Assembly: GCF_000720455.1 (NCBI RefSeq)
Contig: NZ_JOAK01000003.1
Location: 62,001-126,000 of the forward strand
DNA from: Streptomyces virginiae
GTDB lineage: Bacteria > Actinomycetota > Actinomycetes > Streptomycetales > Streptomycetaceae
Reading direction: 5' to 3'
DNA: 64,000 nucleotides
The notes beneath the pieces are model-generated. The model searched no databases, was not told where the DNA came from, and saw only the letters and a list, made by a program, of their open reading frames with translations. The translations under genes were made by a program, and so were the position numbers. Position 1 is the first letter of the stretch, and each line of letters begins with the position of its first letter. Below are positions 34,490-42,716 of this stretch, piece after piece.

Positions 34490-35974
34490 GTGACCTCGCT
34501 CCACACCAGGAGAGCGCACAAGAGGAGGGTGGGAGTGGTCGCCGCGGCGGCCGGACTCCTCACGACCCTCCTGGCGGCCGGACCGGCGGCGGCCACCCCC
34601 GACCCGGGCGACTTAACGACCGGCCACGGCAACCATCAGAGCACCGCACCCTCCGACGGCGGGGAACTCGCCCCGGGCGGCATCCCCGGCCAGGACGAGA
34701 TCGTGCACAGCGCCAACATCAAACCCCTGGCCAACATCCCCTCGACCGACCCCACGGTGATCAACTCGGACCTCGCGTTCCAGGGCAGGTACGCCTACGC
34801 GGGCAACTACAACGGCTTCACGATCTACGACATCGCCAACCCGAAGGCACCGAAGAAGGTCACCGAGGTGCTCTGCCCCGGCGGGCAGAACGACATATCC
34901 GTCGACGGCGACCTCCTCTTCCTCTCCACCGACTCCTCCCGCAGCGACGACTCCTGCAACAGCGTCTCGCAGCCCGCGACGGAGAAGTCCTCGTGGGAGG
35001 GCATCAAGATCTTCGACATCAAGGACAAGAAGAACCCCCGGTACATCAAGTCCGTCGAGACGGCCTGCGGTTCCCACACCCACACCCTGGTCCCGGGCCG
35101 CAAGGACATCTACCTCTACGTCGCCTCCTACTCCCCGAACGAGGCCTTCCCCGACTGCCGGCCGCCGCACGACGGCATCTCCGTGGTGAAGGTCCCGAAG
35201 AAGAGCCCGACGCAGGCCGCCGTCGTGGCCTTCCCGGTCCTCTTCCCCGACGGCGGCAACCCGGGCGCGCCCACCAACCCCGGCGTCTCCAAGACCACCG
35301 GCTGCCACGACATCACCGTGCTCCCGTCGAAGGACCTCGCCGCCGGAGCCTGCATGGGCGACGGCATCCTCTTCGACATCAGCCGGCCCGAGCAGCCGCG
35401 CGTCATCGACCGGGTCCAGGACAACGTGAACTTCGCGTTCTGGCACTCGGCCACCTTCAACGAGCGGGCGAACAAGGTGGTGTTCACCGACGAACTCGGC
35501 GGCGGTGGCGGCGCCACCTGCAACGAGGCCACCGGACCCAACCGCGGCGCGGACGGGATCTACGACATCACCGGCCGCGGCGACCAGCGCAAACTCTCCT
35601 TCCGCAGCTACTTCAAGATCCCGCGCCACCAGGCCGACACCGAGAACTGCGTGGCCCACAACGGCTCGCTGGTCCCGGTCGGCGGCGGCCGCGACATCAT
35701 GGTGCAGGCCTGGTACCAGGGCGGCGTCTCGGTGTGGGAGTTCACCGACTCCGACCGGCCCAGGGAGATCGCCTACTTCGAACGCGGACCGCTGACGACG
35801 GACAAGCTGGGCCTCGGCGGGTCCTGGTCGGCCTACTACTACAACGGGCACATCTACTCGAACGACATCACCAAGGGCCTCGACGTGCTGCGGCTCGACG
35901 ACCGGCGCACCGACAGCGCCAAGTGGGTCCGCATGGACCGGCTCAACGTGCAGACCCAGCCCGAGTACCACTGA
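34490..35974 (+). CDS. Secreted LVIVD-repeat beta-propeller protein (TTA codon 42)
   Basis: 494 residues from GTG 34490 (GGGAGG four bases upstream). Tat-like or Sec signal: RRAHKRRVGVVAAAAGLLTTLLAA with cleavage near AAA-TPD. Propeller units: FNG or YNGFTIYDIANPKAPKKV, EGIKIFDIKDKKNPRYI, DGILFDISRPEQPRVID, DGIYDITGRGDQRKL and GGVSVWEFTDSDRPREIAYF, each with the LVIVD-type strand. The function is unknown; such proteins are common on streptomycete surfaces. Codon 42 is TTA (34613-34615), just after the likely signal cleavage, suggesting bldA-dependent production at differentiation. Confidence 0.88.
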   Translation: MTSLHTRRAHKRRVGVVAAAAGLLTTLLAAGPAAATPDPGDLTTGHGNHQSTAPSDGGELAPGGIPGQDEIVHSANIKPLANIPSTDPTVINSDLAFQGRYAYAGNYNGFTIYDIANPKAPKKVTEVLCPGGQNDISVDGDLLFLSTDSSRSDDSCNSVSQPATEKSSWEGIKIFDIKDKKNPRYIKSVETACGSHTHTLVPGRKDIYLYVASYSPNEAFPDCRPPHDGISVVKVPKKSPTQAAVVAFPVLFPDGGNPGAPTNPGVSKTTGCHDITVLPSKDLAAGACMGDGILFDISRPEQPRVIDRVQDNVNFAFWHSATFNERANKVVFTDELGGGGGATCNEATGPNRGADGIYDITGRGDQRKLSFRSYFKIPRHQADTENCVAHNGSLVPVGGGRDIMVQAWYQGGVSVWEFTDSDRPREIAYFERGPLTTDKLGLGGSWSAYYYNGHIYSNDITKGLDVLRLDDRRTDSAKWVRMDRLNVQTQPEYH

Positions 35975-35985
35975 ACCGCGTGAGG

Positions 35986-36615
35986 TCAGAGGCGTGAGGG
36001 AAACGTTCCGCCGGGCGGCCCGCCGTCCGGCGGAACACCCAGATCCCAGTCCAGCCCGTAGCGCTGGAACAGCTCCGCCCGCAGACGGGCCGCCGGCATC
36101 GGGGCCCCGGGCAGCAGCACCGCCACGACCGCGCCCATCAGCAGGGCGCGCAGCAGCGGATAGTCCGCGTCCACGTCCGCCGAGCCGTACCGGGCGACGG
36201 TGTCCCGCAGCAGTTCGGCCAGCCGCCGCTGCTCCGGGCACTGCACGAAACCGTCGGCCGTGAGGATGCCCGCCATGTGCGTCCGCATCAGCAGCGGTTC
36301 GTCCCGGGCGAGCCCCAGGATCGCGTCGATGGCACGCGCCAGCCGCTCGCGCCCGTCCTCCGTGCGCGGCTGCCGTTCCAGCGCGGCGTGCAGGGTGAGG
36401 TGCATCAGCCGGTGCACGGCCGACTGCAGCAACTGCCGTTTGCCCGGGAAGTAGTACGAGACCAGGCCGCGCGCCGCGCCGGCCCGGTCGGCGATGTCGC
36501 CGAGCGTCGTGGCCTCGTAGCCGCGCTCGGCGACGAGCTCCACCGTGGACCGCAGCAGCCGCTCCCGGGAACGTCTGCGCAATTCTTCATTGACCGATGC
36601 GCTGCGCGGGGACAT
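35986..36615 (-). CDS. TetR family transcriptional regulator
   Basis: 209 residues from ATG 36615 (GCAGGAG upstream). DNA-binding part: RERLLRSTVELVAERGYEATTLGDIADRAGAARGLVSYYFPGKRQLL in segments, a canonical TetR HTH. The ligand domain has DAILGLARDEPLLMRTHMAGI. It faces away from a short gap with a perfect palindrome and probably represses itself; the target is not obvious because the next upstream gene is also leftward. Confidence 0.9.
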   Translation of the reverse strand: MSPRSASVNEELRRRSRERLLRSTVELVAERGYEATTLGDIADRAGAARGLVSYYFPGKRQLLQSAVHRLMHLTLHAALERQPRTEDGRERLARAIDAILGLARDEPLLMRTHMAGILTADGFVQCPEQRRLAELLRDTVARYGSADVDADYPLLRALLMGAVVAVLLPGAPMPAARLRAELFQRYGLDWDLGVPPDGGPPGGTFPSRL

Positions 36616-36633
36616 GCTTACTCCTGCGTTGAC

Positions 36634-36646
36634 TGGCTCACAGCCA
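36634..36646. promoter_or_regulatory. TetR autoregulatory operator candidate
   Basis: TGGCT-CAC-AGCCA is a perfect 5-3-5 palindrome inside TTGACTGGCTCACAGCCAA, 19-31 bases upstream of the tetR start. On the minus strand a TATATT hexamer (36648-36653) lies directly upstream, so a bound repressor would cover the transcription start. Confidence 0.6.
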
Positions 36647-36770
36647 ATATACTCAGCGCACGGGGTCGCCTGCTCTGGGTGACACGGGGGATCATCCAGG
36701 GCAGGCCACGCCACTCGCGGCCGGCCCCGGTTCCAGGGGCTCGGCAAGGCGTCGCGCATCAGGCCCGGTG

Positions 36771-37928
36771 TCAGAGTTGGGGAGTCGTCGGCATGCCGTT
36801 CGGCCCGCGGACGGCGTCCAGAACAGCCTGCCCCTGGCTGTCCACGAACTTGGTGAACAGCTGCTGGGAGTACCCGAAGATGATGGCCCACGCGATGATC
36901 TGAGCCGTGGAGTCGAGAGCGCTGAGACCCGGAACGAAGCCGCCGCGCATGAGGAGCAGTCCCAGCGGAGCCGTGAGGGCTCCCGTCGGCAGCTTCAGGA
37001 GGGCCAGGACGACCGGCACGTTGTAGGGCAGTGCGGTCCCCCTGATCCGCCGCAGGGTCGCGGCGGACGCGATGGCAGCGGCCACGACACCGACGGTCTC
37101 GACGACGATGTAGTCGTACTTCTGAGTGGTCGCGGCGAGCATGGCGGTGGTCGGTGGCGTCGTACCGGTGTCCGTGCTGTTCGACGGGCACACCACCTCG
37201 TACTCGCCGCCGCTCTCCGGGGTGAAGCACAGCGGAATCGCGTTCTTCCACGCGAAGGTCAGCACCGCGATCAAGGTCGCGGCCAGAAACAGGGCCCCGG
37301 TCACGGAGGCGACGATCCAGACGAAGCTGCGGACGCGGAGGGTCTCCCTCCGCAGGAGTCGTCTGGCCCTGCTGACCGTCTCGGCGAGGAAGGCACGCTC
37401 GCTCGGCGTGAGGCTGACGGCGGGCGCGCCCGGGTCGAGCTCGTCGTGCTGGATCTTGCGCGCGAGCTCCGCCGCACGGATGCGCCGCGGGTCGTCGGCG
37501 GCGAAGTGCTCGTCGATCAGCGCCAGCATCTGCGGGAGCAGCGCCTGGATGTCCTCGCCGGAGGCCATCCAGACCATGAGGTTCAAGGCCGTGTCGACGT
37601 GCGACTGGGCGACCCCGAGGTGCGCCGCCCGCCGTACGCGCGGATGCGAGTGGTGTTCCAGCACGGACCGGGCCTGCCGGAGGCCCTCGACGGCCTTCTC
37701 CCCGTAGGCCGGTGCCAGGTCGCGTCGCTCCGGGTCGGCCAATGCCCGTGTCAACAGGGCGTCCAGGATGGCCTCCAGCTCGGAGATCCTCGCGCGCAGC
37801 CCCTCCTTCTGCTCCCACGGGCCCATTTCTGCGCGGGAGGCGCTGAACGGCATCCGGACGCGGATCCAGCCCTTCGTCTGCCTCAGCCACCCCTTCTCGA
37901 CCGGTGGCCCATCCTTCGCGTCCGCCAT
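36771..37928 (-). CDS. Hypothetical membrane protein with cytosolic helical N-terminal half
   Basis: 385 residues from ATG 37928 (GGGAGGCC upstream). I do not recognise the family. Residues 1-190 are soluble, helical and charged (GLRARISELEAILDALLTRAL; a block with LGVAQSHVDTALNLMVWM). Residues about 205-385 hold about four membrane helices: FVWIVASVTGALFLAATLIA, YIVVETVGVVAAAIASAA, VVLALLKLPTGALTAPLGLL and IIAWAIIFGYSQQLFTKFVD, with a Cys-containing extracytoplasmic loop (PLCFTPESGGEYEVVC) that could form a disulfide. Base composition is slightly less GC-rich than its neighbours. The shape suggests a sensor or scaffold, not an enzyme. Confidence 0.75.
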   Translation of the reverse strand: MADAKDGPPVEKGWLRQTKGWIRVRMPFSASRAEMGPWEQKEGLRARISELEAILDALLTRALADPERRDLAPAYGEKAVEGLRQARSVLEHHSHPRVRRAAHLGVAQSHVDTALNLMVWMASGEDIQALLPQMLALIDEHFAADDPRRIRAAELARKIQHDELDPGAPAVSLTPSERAFLAETVSRARRLLRRETLRVRSFVWIVASVTGALFLAATLIAVLTFAWKNAIPLCFTPESGGEYEVVCPSNSTDTGTTPPTTAMLAATTQKYDYIVVETVGVVAAAIASAATLRRIRGTALPYNVPVVLALLKLPTGALTAPLGLLLMRGGFVPGLSALDSTAQIIAWAIIFGYSQQLFTKFVDSQGQAVLDAVRGPNGMPTTPQL

Positions 37929-38100
37929 CAGGCCTCCCTGGCTCACGTCACGGCTGCACGACGAGGGTCGGCAGGAGCCGGGCGCGCCTGCACGGCAACT
38001 CGCCCGGCCGGCCGATGGGGTTCACCGGAGAAACGATGGGGCGACTACGCCGATCGGCCCTGGGACGGCCGTCCCCCGGACGCCCCCTTCTTCAGTTCCT

Positions 38101-38751
38101 TCAGTGTTCCTGCGGGCGCGGGGCAGGTCTGCGGCCGCCGATGGAGACCGACGTCGCCAGGACCACCAGGGCCGCGCCCAGCAGCCAGCCGGCCACCACG
38201 TCCGAGAGCCAGTGCACGCCCAGGTAGAGCCGGGTGAAACCGACGCCGAGCACCGAGACGGCCGCCACGGCCCAGGCGGCCGGGGCCCACGTGGGGCGCG
38301 GCGTCCGGATCAGCCACAGCAGCATCCCGCACACCACCGTCGCCGTCAGGGCGTGGCCGGACGGGTAGGCCGCGAAGTGCGCCGAATCCACCGGGTCCGA
38401 CCACACCGGACGCTCGCGTCCCACCGCTGCCTTCAGTCCCTGCTGCACCACCGTCGCCGCCACCGCGGCCAGCGCCACCCGCACGGCCCGCTCCCGGTCG
38501 CCGCGCCACCACAACAGCGAGCAGGCCACCGCGGCCAGCGCCCGCATGGCCCACGGGTCCCAGACCCAGTCGGACAGCACCCGCATGGACCGCGTGACCC
38601 CGGAGTGGACGACGGCGTGGGCGTGCAGCTCCCTCGCGATCCGCTCGTCCAGGGCCAGGAGCGGCTGCCAGCCCGCCACCACCAGGGCGGTCAGAACCGC
38701 CCCGAGCAGCGCGCAGCCGATCCCCACCCACCGAAAGTGATCGTTCCGCAT
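38101..38751 (-). CDS. PAP2 superfamily membrane phosphatase
   Basis: 216 residues from ATG 38751. The three phosphatase motifs are KAAVGRERPVW (KxxxxxRP), YPSGHALTATVV (PSGH) and TRLYLGVHWLSDVVAGW (SRxxxxxHxxxD with T replacing S), among five or six membrane helices. Dephosphorylates lipid phosphates or undecaprenyl pyrophosphate at the outer membrane face. Confidence 0.92.
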   Translation of the reverse strand: MRNDHFRWVGIGCALLGAVLTALVVAGWQPLLALDERIARELHAHAVVHSGVTRSMRVLSDWVWDPWAMRALAAVACSLLWWRGDRERAVRVALAAVAATVVQQGLKAAVGRERPVWSDPVDSAHFAAYPSGHALTATVVCGMLLWLIRTPRPTWAPAAWAVAAVSVLGVGFTRLYLGVHWLSDVVAGWLLGAALVVLATSVSIGGRRPAPRPQEH

Positions 38752-38804
38752 ACCGGGATCCTTGCACCGGCCGCCCCGTCGGTCCGCCGGACACCCCCTG
38801 GGTC

Positions 38805-38862
38805 GTGTCCGCAAAGTCCCGCCTGCCCGCCCTCCGGGCGGCCGACGCTACTGTGCGGACAC
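38805..38862. repeat. Nested inverted repeat between PAP2 and peptidase genes
   Basis: GTGTCCGCA (38805-38813) pairs perfectly with TGCGGACAC (38854-38862); inside lies a second GC hairpin around GCCCGCC-CTCC-GGGCGG. It starts 4 bases past the peptidase stop (38866, leftward), so it can terminate that transcript. Confidence 0.6.
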
Positions 38863-38865
38863 TCC

Positions 38866-39810
38866 CTAGGTCAGCGCACTCAGTCCCGGTACGAAGGCCA
38901 CCACGAGGGGGATCGCCGGCACCAGCGTGGCCAGTGCCGTCAGCCGCAGCCGGCGGCCCGGCGAGAGCCGGGGCGCGGCCGACAGCAGCCTGCGCACCCG
39001 CTGCGGGACGTGGGCCTCCGGCGCCGAGGAGGCGGCGAACACCCCACGGTCCTCGTTGAGTCCGACGAGCGCCAGCGCGACCGTCAGCCGCCCGAACCGC
39101 CGCGAGGCCATGTCGTCGGCGGCCAGTTCCACCAGCCGGTGCATCTCCGCCTCGAAGGCCGCGAACACCGGCACCTGCGGGAAGCCCCGGGCCAGCGCCC
39201 GCGAACAGTGCAGCAGCCAGTCGTGCCGGGCCGTCGCGTGCCCCTGCTCGTGCGCCATGACGGCGTCCAGCTGGCTGCCCTTCAACCGGCCGAGCGCCGC
39301 CGTGGTGACGACCAGCTGCGGGGCCGCTCCCGGCAGCCACCAGGCGTCCGGGCGCGGACCCTCCAGTACGACGAGCCGTGCGCCCGCGGGGTCCTCCCCG
39401 GGCAGCAGCGGGGCCCGCTCCAGCAGTTCGCTGCCCTGCGCGCGCCGCCGGGCCCGGGCCCGCAGGACCTCCCCGGTGAGCATCGCCGCGGTCCACAGGC
39501 CGCCGCCCGCGAGGACGAGGGCGGTGCCGGCGGCCCAGGGGCCGCCGGACGCACCCAGGGCGTAGGCGTCGACGACCCCGTGCGGGGCGACGGCGAAGAG
39601 CCGGCCCCGGACCGCCTGCCAGGCCGCGGCGGCGCTCAGCAGCATGGACAGTCCGAAGCACAGCAGCACCGCCCCGACGACGCACTGCCACACCCACAGG
39701 GCCACGACCGGTTCGCGCTCGGGCCATTGGGCCCGGGCCAGCAGACGGGGAGCGAGCACCGCGGTCAGGGCGCCGAGCATCAGGAGAGCGGCGGGGACCA
39801 TCATGGCCAC
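38866..39810 (-). CDS. Integral membrane zinc peptidase, M56/M48 type
   Basis: About 314 residues (start 39810, or ATG 39804 or 39801). Three N-terminal membrane helices (AALLMLGALTAVLAPRLL, VWQCVVGAVLLCFGLSMLL, LVLAGGGLWTAAMLTGEVL), then a cytosolic catalytic region with AVMAHEQGHATARHDWLLH (HExxH) and the downstream glutamate in LVELAADDMASRR, and a C-terminal membrane helix. BlaR1/HtpX-like membrane protease. Such genes often sit next to a BlaI-type repressor; none is seen here. DUF5134 lies directly upstream, as in other streptomycetes. Confidence 0.9.
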   Translation of the reverse strand: MAMMVPAALLMLGALTAVLAPRLLARAQWPEREPVVALWVWQCVVGAVLLCFGLSMLLSAAAAWQAVRGRLFAVAPHGVVDAYALGASGGPWAAGTALVLAGGGLWTAAMLTGEVLRARARRRAQGSELLERAPLLPGEDPAGARLVVLEGPRPDAWWLPGAAPQLVVTTAALGRLKGSQLDAVMAHEQGHATARHDWLLHCSRALARGFPQVPVFAAFEAEMHRLVELAADDMASRRFGRLTVALALVGLNEDRGVFAASSAPEAHVPQRVRRLLSAAPRLSPGRRLRLTALATLVPAIPLVVAFVPGLSALT

Positions 39811-39885
39811 CAGCCTATGAGTGCGGGGCTACCTGCGGGTATGAGACGGCGGCATTGGTGACGCAGGACACGTTCCCGGACGCCG

Positions 39886-40449
39886 TCACATCGACAGCAG
39901 CATCGCCAACATCCCCATTCCCATGGCGAGTCGGCAGGCCCTGATCAGTTCCGTGGGCGCGGCGTGGGCCGCATGGGCGGCGTGGGCGGTGGGCGCGGCA
40001 GCCGCAGCGGCCGGTCCGCCCGCGGTGATCAGCCGCGTTCCGCCGAGCACCACGTAGCCGGCGTAGTAGAGCAGGAGCGCACCGGTCAGCAGCGGCAGCC
40101 CCGCGCCGTGTCCGTTCCCGGATCCCGCGCTGGCGGCCATGTAGACCATCGTCAGCGACCCCACCAGGTGGTGCGCGTGGTGCAGCCCGCCCCGCAGCAG
40201 CCACACGGCGTGCAGGGCCGCCGCGCAGAAGACCGCGCCGAGCACGGCCGGCCGCCACGCGCCGCCGCCCCCCAGGGGCACCGCCATCAGCGCCATGCCG
40301 AACCCCATCACCGCCTCACCGGCGGCGGCCCCGCCCCATCCGCCCCACCCGCGTACCCGCCGCAGGCAGTACGCACCGCTCACCGCGCACAGGAGCACCA
40401 GCAGCCAGGAGGAGACGGAGGCGGACAGGGACGAGGCGGATCCGTGCAC
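39886..40449 (-). CDS. DUF5134 domain membrane protein
   Basis: 187 residues with about five hydrophobic helices. The core LLRGGLHHAHHLVGSLTMVYMA in part, with a cluster of histidines in the membrane, is typical of DUF5134. There is an Ala/His low-complexity linker (TAHAAHAAHAAPTE) before the last helix. Function unknown; the His-rich transmembrane segment suggests metal or heme binding. It precedes the peptidase gene by 75 bases on the same strand. Confidence 0.83.
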   Translation of the reverse strand: MHGSASSLSASVSSWLLVLLCAVSGAYCLRRVRGWGGWGGAAAGEAVMGFGMALMAVPLGGGGAWRPAVLGAVFCAAALHAVWLLRGGLHHAHHLVGSLTMVYMAASAGSGNGHGAGLPLLTGALLLYYAGYVVLGGTRLITAGGPAAAAAAPTAHAAHAAHAAPTELIRACRLAMGMGMLAMLLSM

Positions 40450-40579
40450 GGCGGAACCTCCCGGTTCGTCGGCGTCACGGGGAGAGATGCCCTTCTCACG
40501 CGGGGCTCACGCGGCTCCGGGATAGGCTCTCCCTGCCGTCCCAGGCATGTCATATGCCACCGCACCGAACGGAGCGCCC

Positions 40580-41125
40580 ATGTCGACCGCCCAGCCCGCA
40601 GCCCTCAGCTTCCGCAGCGCCGTCGAGGCGGACGTACCGGAACTGGTGGTGCTCGTGGAGTCCGCCTACCGCGGGGACGCCAGCCGGGCCGGATGGACCA
40701 CCGAGGCCGACTACCTGGACGGACAGCGCACCGACCCGGACGGGGTCCGCGCCGTCATCGACAGCCCGGACGGGGTGCTCCTCGTCGTCGAGCGCGCGGG
40801 CGAGCTCGTGGCCTGCTGCCACATCGAACACCGCGGCGACCACGCCTACTTCGGCATGTTCGCCGTCCGCCCCGGGCTCCAGGGCGGCGGCCTCGGCAAG
40901 GAGATCCTCGCCGAGGCGGAGCGCCGCGCCCGCGACACGTGGGGCGCCGACGAGATGCGGATGACGGTGGTGAACGTACGGGAGGAGCTCATCGCCTACT
41001 ACGTGCGCCGCGGCTACCGGCGCACCGGCGAGCTGAGCCCCTTCCCGTACGGCGACGAGCGCTTCGGTATCCCGCTGCGCGACGACCTCGCCTTCGAACT
41101 GCTGGTCAAGCCGCTCCAGAACTGA
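40580..41125 (+). CDS. GNAT family N-acetyltransferase
   Basis: 181 residues from ATG 40580 (GGAG upstream). LSFRSAVEADVPELVVLVESAYRGD is the N-terminal fold; FGMFAVRPGLQGGGLGKEIL is the acetyl-CoA motif; MRMTVVNVREELIAYYVRRGYRRTGE the end. The C-terminal FPYGDERFGIP resembles Streptomyces proteins of unknown substrate. Monocistronic, convergent with the GDPD-like gene at 13 bases distance. Confidence 0.88.
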   Translation: MSTAQPAALSFRSAVEADVPELVVLVESAYRGDASRAGWTTEADYLDGQRTDPDGVRAVIDSPDGVLLVVERAGELVACCHIEHRGDHAYFGMFAVRPGLQGGGLGKEILAEAERRARDTWGADEMRMTVVNVREELIAYYVRRGYRRTGELSPFPYGDERFGIPLRDDLAFELLVKPLQN

Positions 41126-41138
41126 CGCCCGCCGCCGC

Positions 41139-41831
41139 TCAGGCGGTGAAGCGGCCCGTGCTGCGGATCTCCGGGAAGTCCGTGGTCACACCGTCCAGTC
41201 CGAGCGCCCGCGCCAGCCGCAGCCGGTCCAGGGTGTCGACCGCCAGACCCGTCACGCGCAGGCCCGCCGCGTGGGCCGCCTCCACCACCTCCAGGGCGAT
41301 GCGGCGGACGTCCAGGGAGATCGTCGCCGCGCCCGCGGCCAGCGCCCGGTCCACGACGGCCTCCGTGTCGCCGCCGAGGAACTCCACGAACAGCGTGGTC
41401 CGCACGCCCGGCACCCGCCGGGCCGCCTCGGCGAGCAGCGCCCCGTCGGCGGAGGCGATCTCCACCCGGGAGACCAGGTCGCGGCGCAGGACCAGCTCCG
41501 CGAGCGCCGTGGCCGCGGCCACGTCCCCGACGGACACCTGGAGGGGCGACCGGACCGCCTCCAGCACCTCCTCGAACACCGGCACGCGCTCGCCCTGACC
41601 GGCGTCCAGCCCGCGCAGCTCGGCCAGGGTCAGGTCGGCGACGGCCCCGGAGCCGTCGGTGGTCCGGTCCACCTCGGGGTCGTGCACGGCGACGAGGACG
41701 CCGTCCTTGCTGAGCCGGAGGTCCAGGGCGATGGCGTCCATGCCGGAACGTTCCGCTCGGAGATACGACCGCAGGGTGTTCTCCGGTTCGACACCCATGA
41801 CCCCGCGGTGACCGATGGTGAGGAAAGTCAA
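41139..41831 (-). CDS. Glycerophosphodiester phosphodiesterase-like protein lacking metal ligands
   Basis: 230 residues with the GDPD TIM-barrel signature GHRGVMGVEPENT (His8) and AVHDPEVDRTTDGSG (His50). Two of the three usual metal ligands are replaced: the first Glu of the ELD motif is Ala35 (DAIALDLRL, Asp37 kept), and the IEIK strand reads LQVSVGD, putting Ser100 where Glu is normal. The catalytic histidines remain. It may be catalytically weak, use another metal arrangement, or have a binding role. The fold ends properly with GLDGVTTDFPEI. Confidence 0.85.
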   Translation of the reverse strand: MTFLTIGHRGVMGVEPENTLRSYLRAERSGMDAIALDLRLSKDGVLVAVHDPEVDRTTDGSGAVADLTLAELRGLDAGQGERVPVFEEVLEAVRSPLQVSVGDVAAATALAELVLRRDLVSRVEIASADGALLAEAARRVPGVRTTLFVEFLGGDTEAVVDRALAAGAATISLDVRRIALEVVEAAHAAGLRVTGLAVDTLDRLRLARALGLDGVTTDFPEIRSTGRFTA

Positions 41832-42022
41832 GGTTCTCTCGCTTCCGTCGACGGCGGCTCCCCGCGCGGTCGCGGTGTCCCTACCGGCCGCGCGCGATGA
41901 GGTCGCATGCTAGTGCGCCCGTCGTGGATAGGGACCGTGCGTGCACGGCCCCGCGGAAGCGCCACCGACCGCTTCCCGCCAGGGTTGTGCGCCCCCGGCG
42001 GGCATCCCGCGGCCCCGCCGCG

Positions 42023-42667
42023 TCACCCGGGCGTGGGCGAGTCCCCAACGGCTTGACGCCCGCCCCCACCCTCCTGCGGGGAGAGTTCCGCCAGGTCGGT
42101 CAGCAGGGCCTCGCCCAGCTCCAGTTCGGCCAGGTGCTGCCGCTCGCTCCAGCGCAGCGCGAGGGCCGGGAAGGCCCACTCCGCCACGCCGGCCGCCTGC
42201 TCCATGGCCTCCCGTACGGCGGCCAGTTCGGCCCGGGTGCGTTCCAGGTGCTCGCCGACCATCGCGCGCAGCCGCGCCGGTTCGGCCAGGTGGCCGAGCC
42301 AGATCCGCAGCAGCAGCCCGTGCTTGAGCACCGGCGGGCCGGCCTCCGCGGTGCCGGCGGCCCAGCCCGACAGCGCCTCGCGCCCGGCTCCGGTGATGGA
42401 GTAGCGGCGCTTGGCCCGTGCCTCCTGCGGTCCCGAGCGCGCGGAGGCCGCGTACCCCAGTTCCTCCAGACGGCGCAGCTCCGCGTAGATCTGGCTGATG
42501 GCCGGTGACCAGTAGAAGAAGCGCAGCGAGGAGTCCGCCCACTTCTTCAGCTCGTAGCCGGTGCGCTCGCCGGGGAAGGACAGCAGGCCGAGAACGGCCC
42601 ACGCGGTCGGCGGGAGGTCCGGGTCCTGCTTCTTCTCTTGCTTCTTCGACGTGTGACTACTAGTCAT
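42023..42667 (-). CDS. PadR family transcriptional regulator
   Basis: 214 residues from ATG 42667. N-terminal winged helix: TAWAVLGLLSFPGERTGYELKKW, then SPAISQIYAELRRLEELGYA and the wing KRRYSITGAGREAL. The C-terminal helical dimerization part is of the Vir-like type (about 100 residues). It is divergent from the luciferase-like monooxygenase gene by 49 bases, with a perfect palindrome inside its first codons, so it probably represses both. Confidence 0.92.
   Translation of the reverse strand: MTSSHTSKKQEKKQDPDLPPTAWAVLGLLSFPGERTGYELKKWADSSLRFFYWSPAISQIYAELRRLEELGYAASARSGPQEARAKRRYSITGAGREALSGWAAGTAEAGPPVLKHGLLLRIWLGHLAEPARLRAMVGEHLERTRAELAAVREAMEQAAGVAEWAFPALALRWSERQHLAELELGEALLTDLAELSPQEGGGGRQAVGDSPTPG
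42654..42666. promoter_or_regulatory. PadR operator candidate inside padR start region
   Basis: TGACTA-C-TAGTCA, a perfect 6-1-6 palindrome covering codons 1-5 of padR (ATG is the complement of 42665-42667). Family operators are short AT-rich palindromes of the ATAC/GTAT type, so this is a variant. It lies 51-63 bases before the divergent monooxygenase start. Confidence 0.55.
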
Positions 42668-42716
42668 ATTCCGAATTGAAGTAAGACCGGGCACGGGACG
42701 CAACCCTGGAGGCACC

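Noticed and set aside
41935..41948. Palindrome CCGTGC-GT-GCACGG between GDPD-like and padR genes
   Set aside because: Two-base loop in a very GC-rich gap; not close to a start codon and likely to occur by chance.
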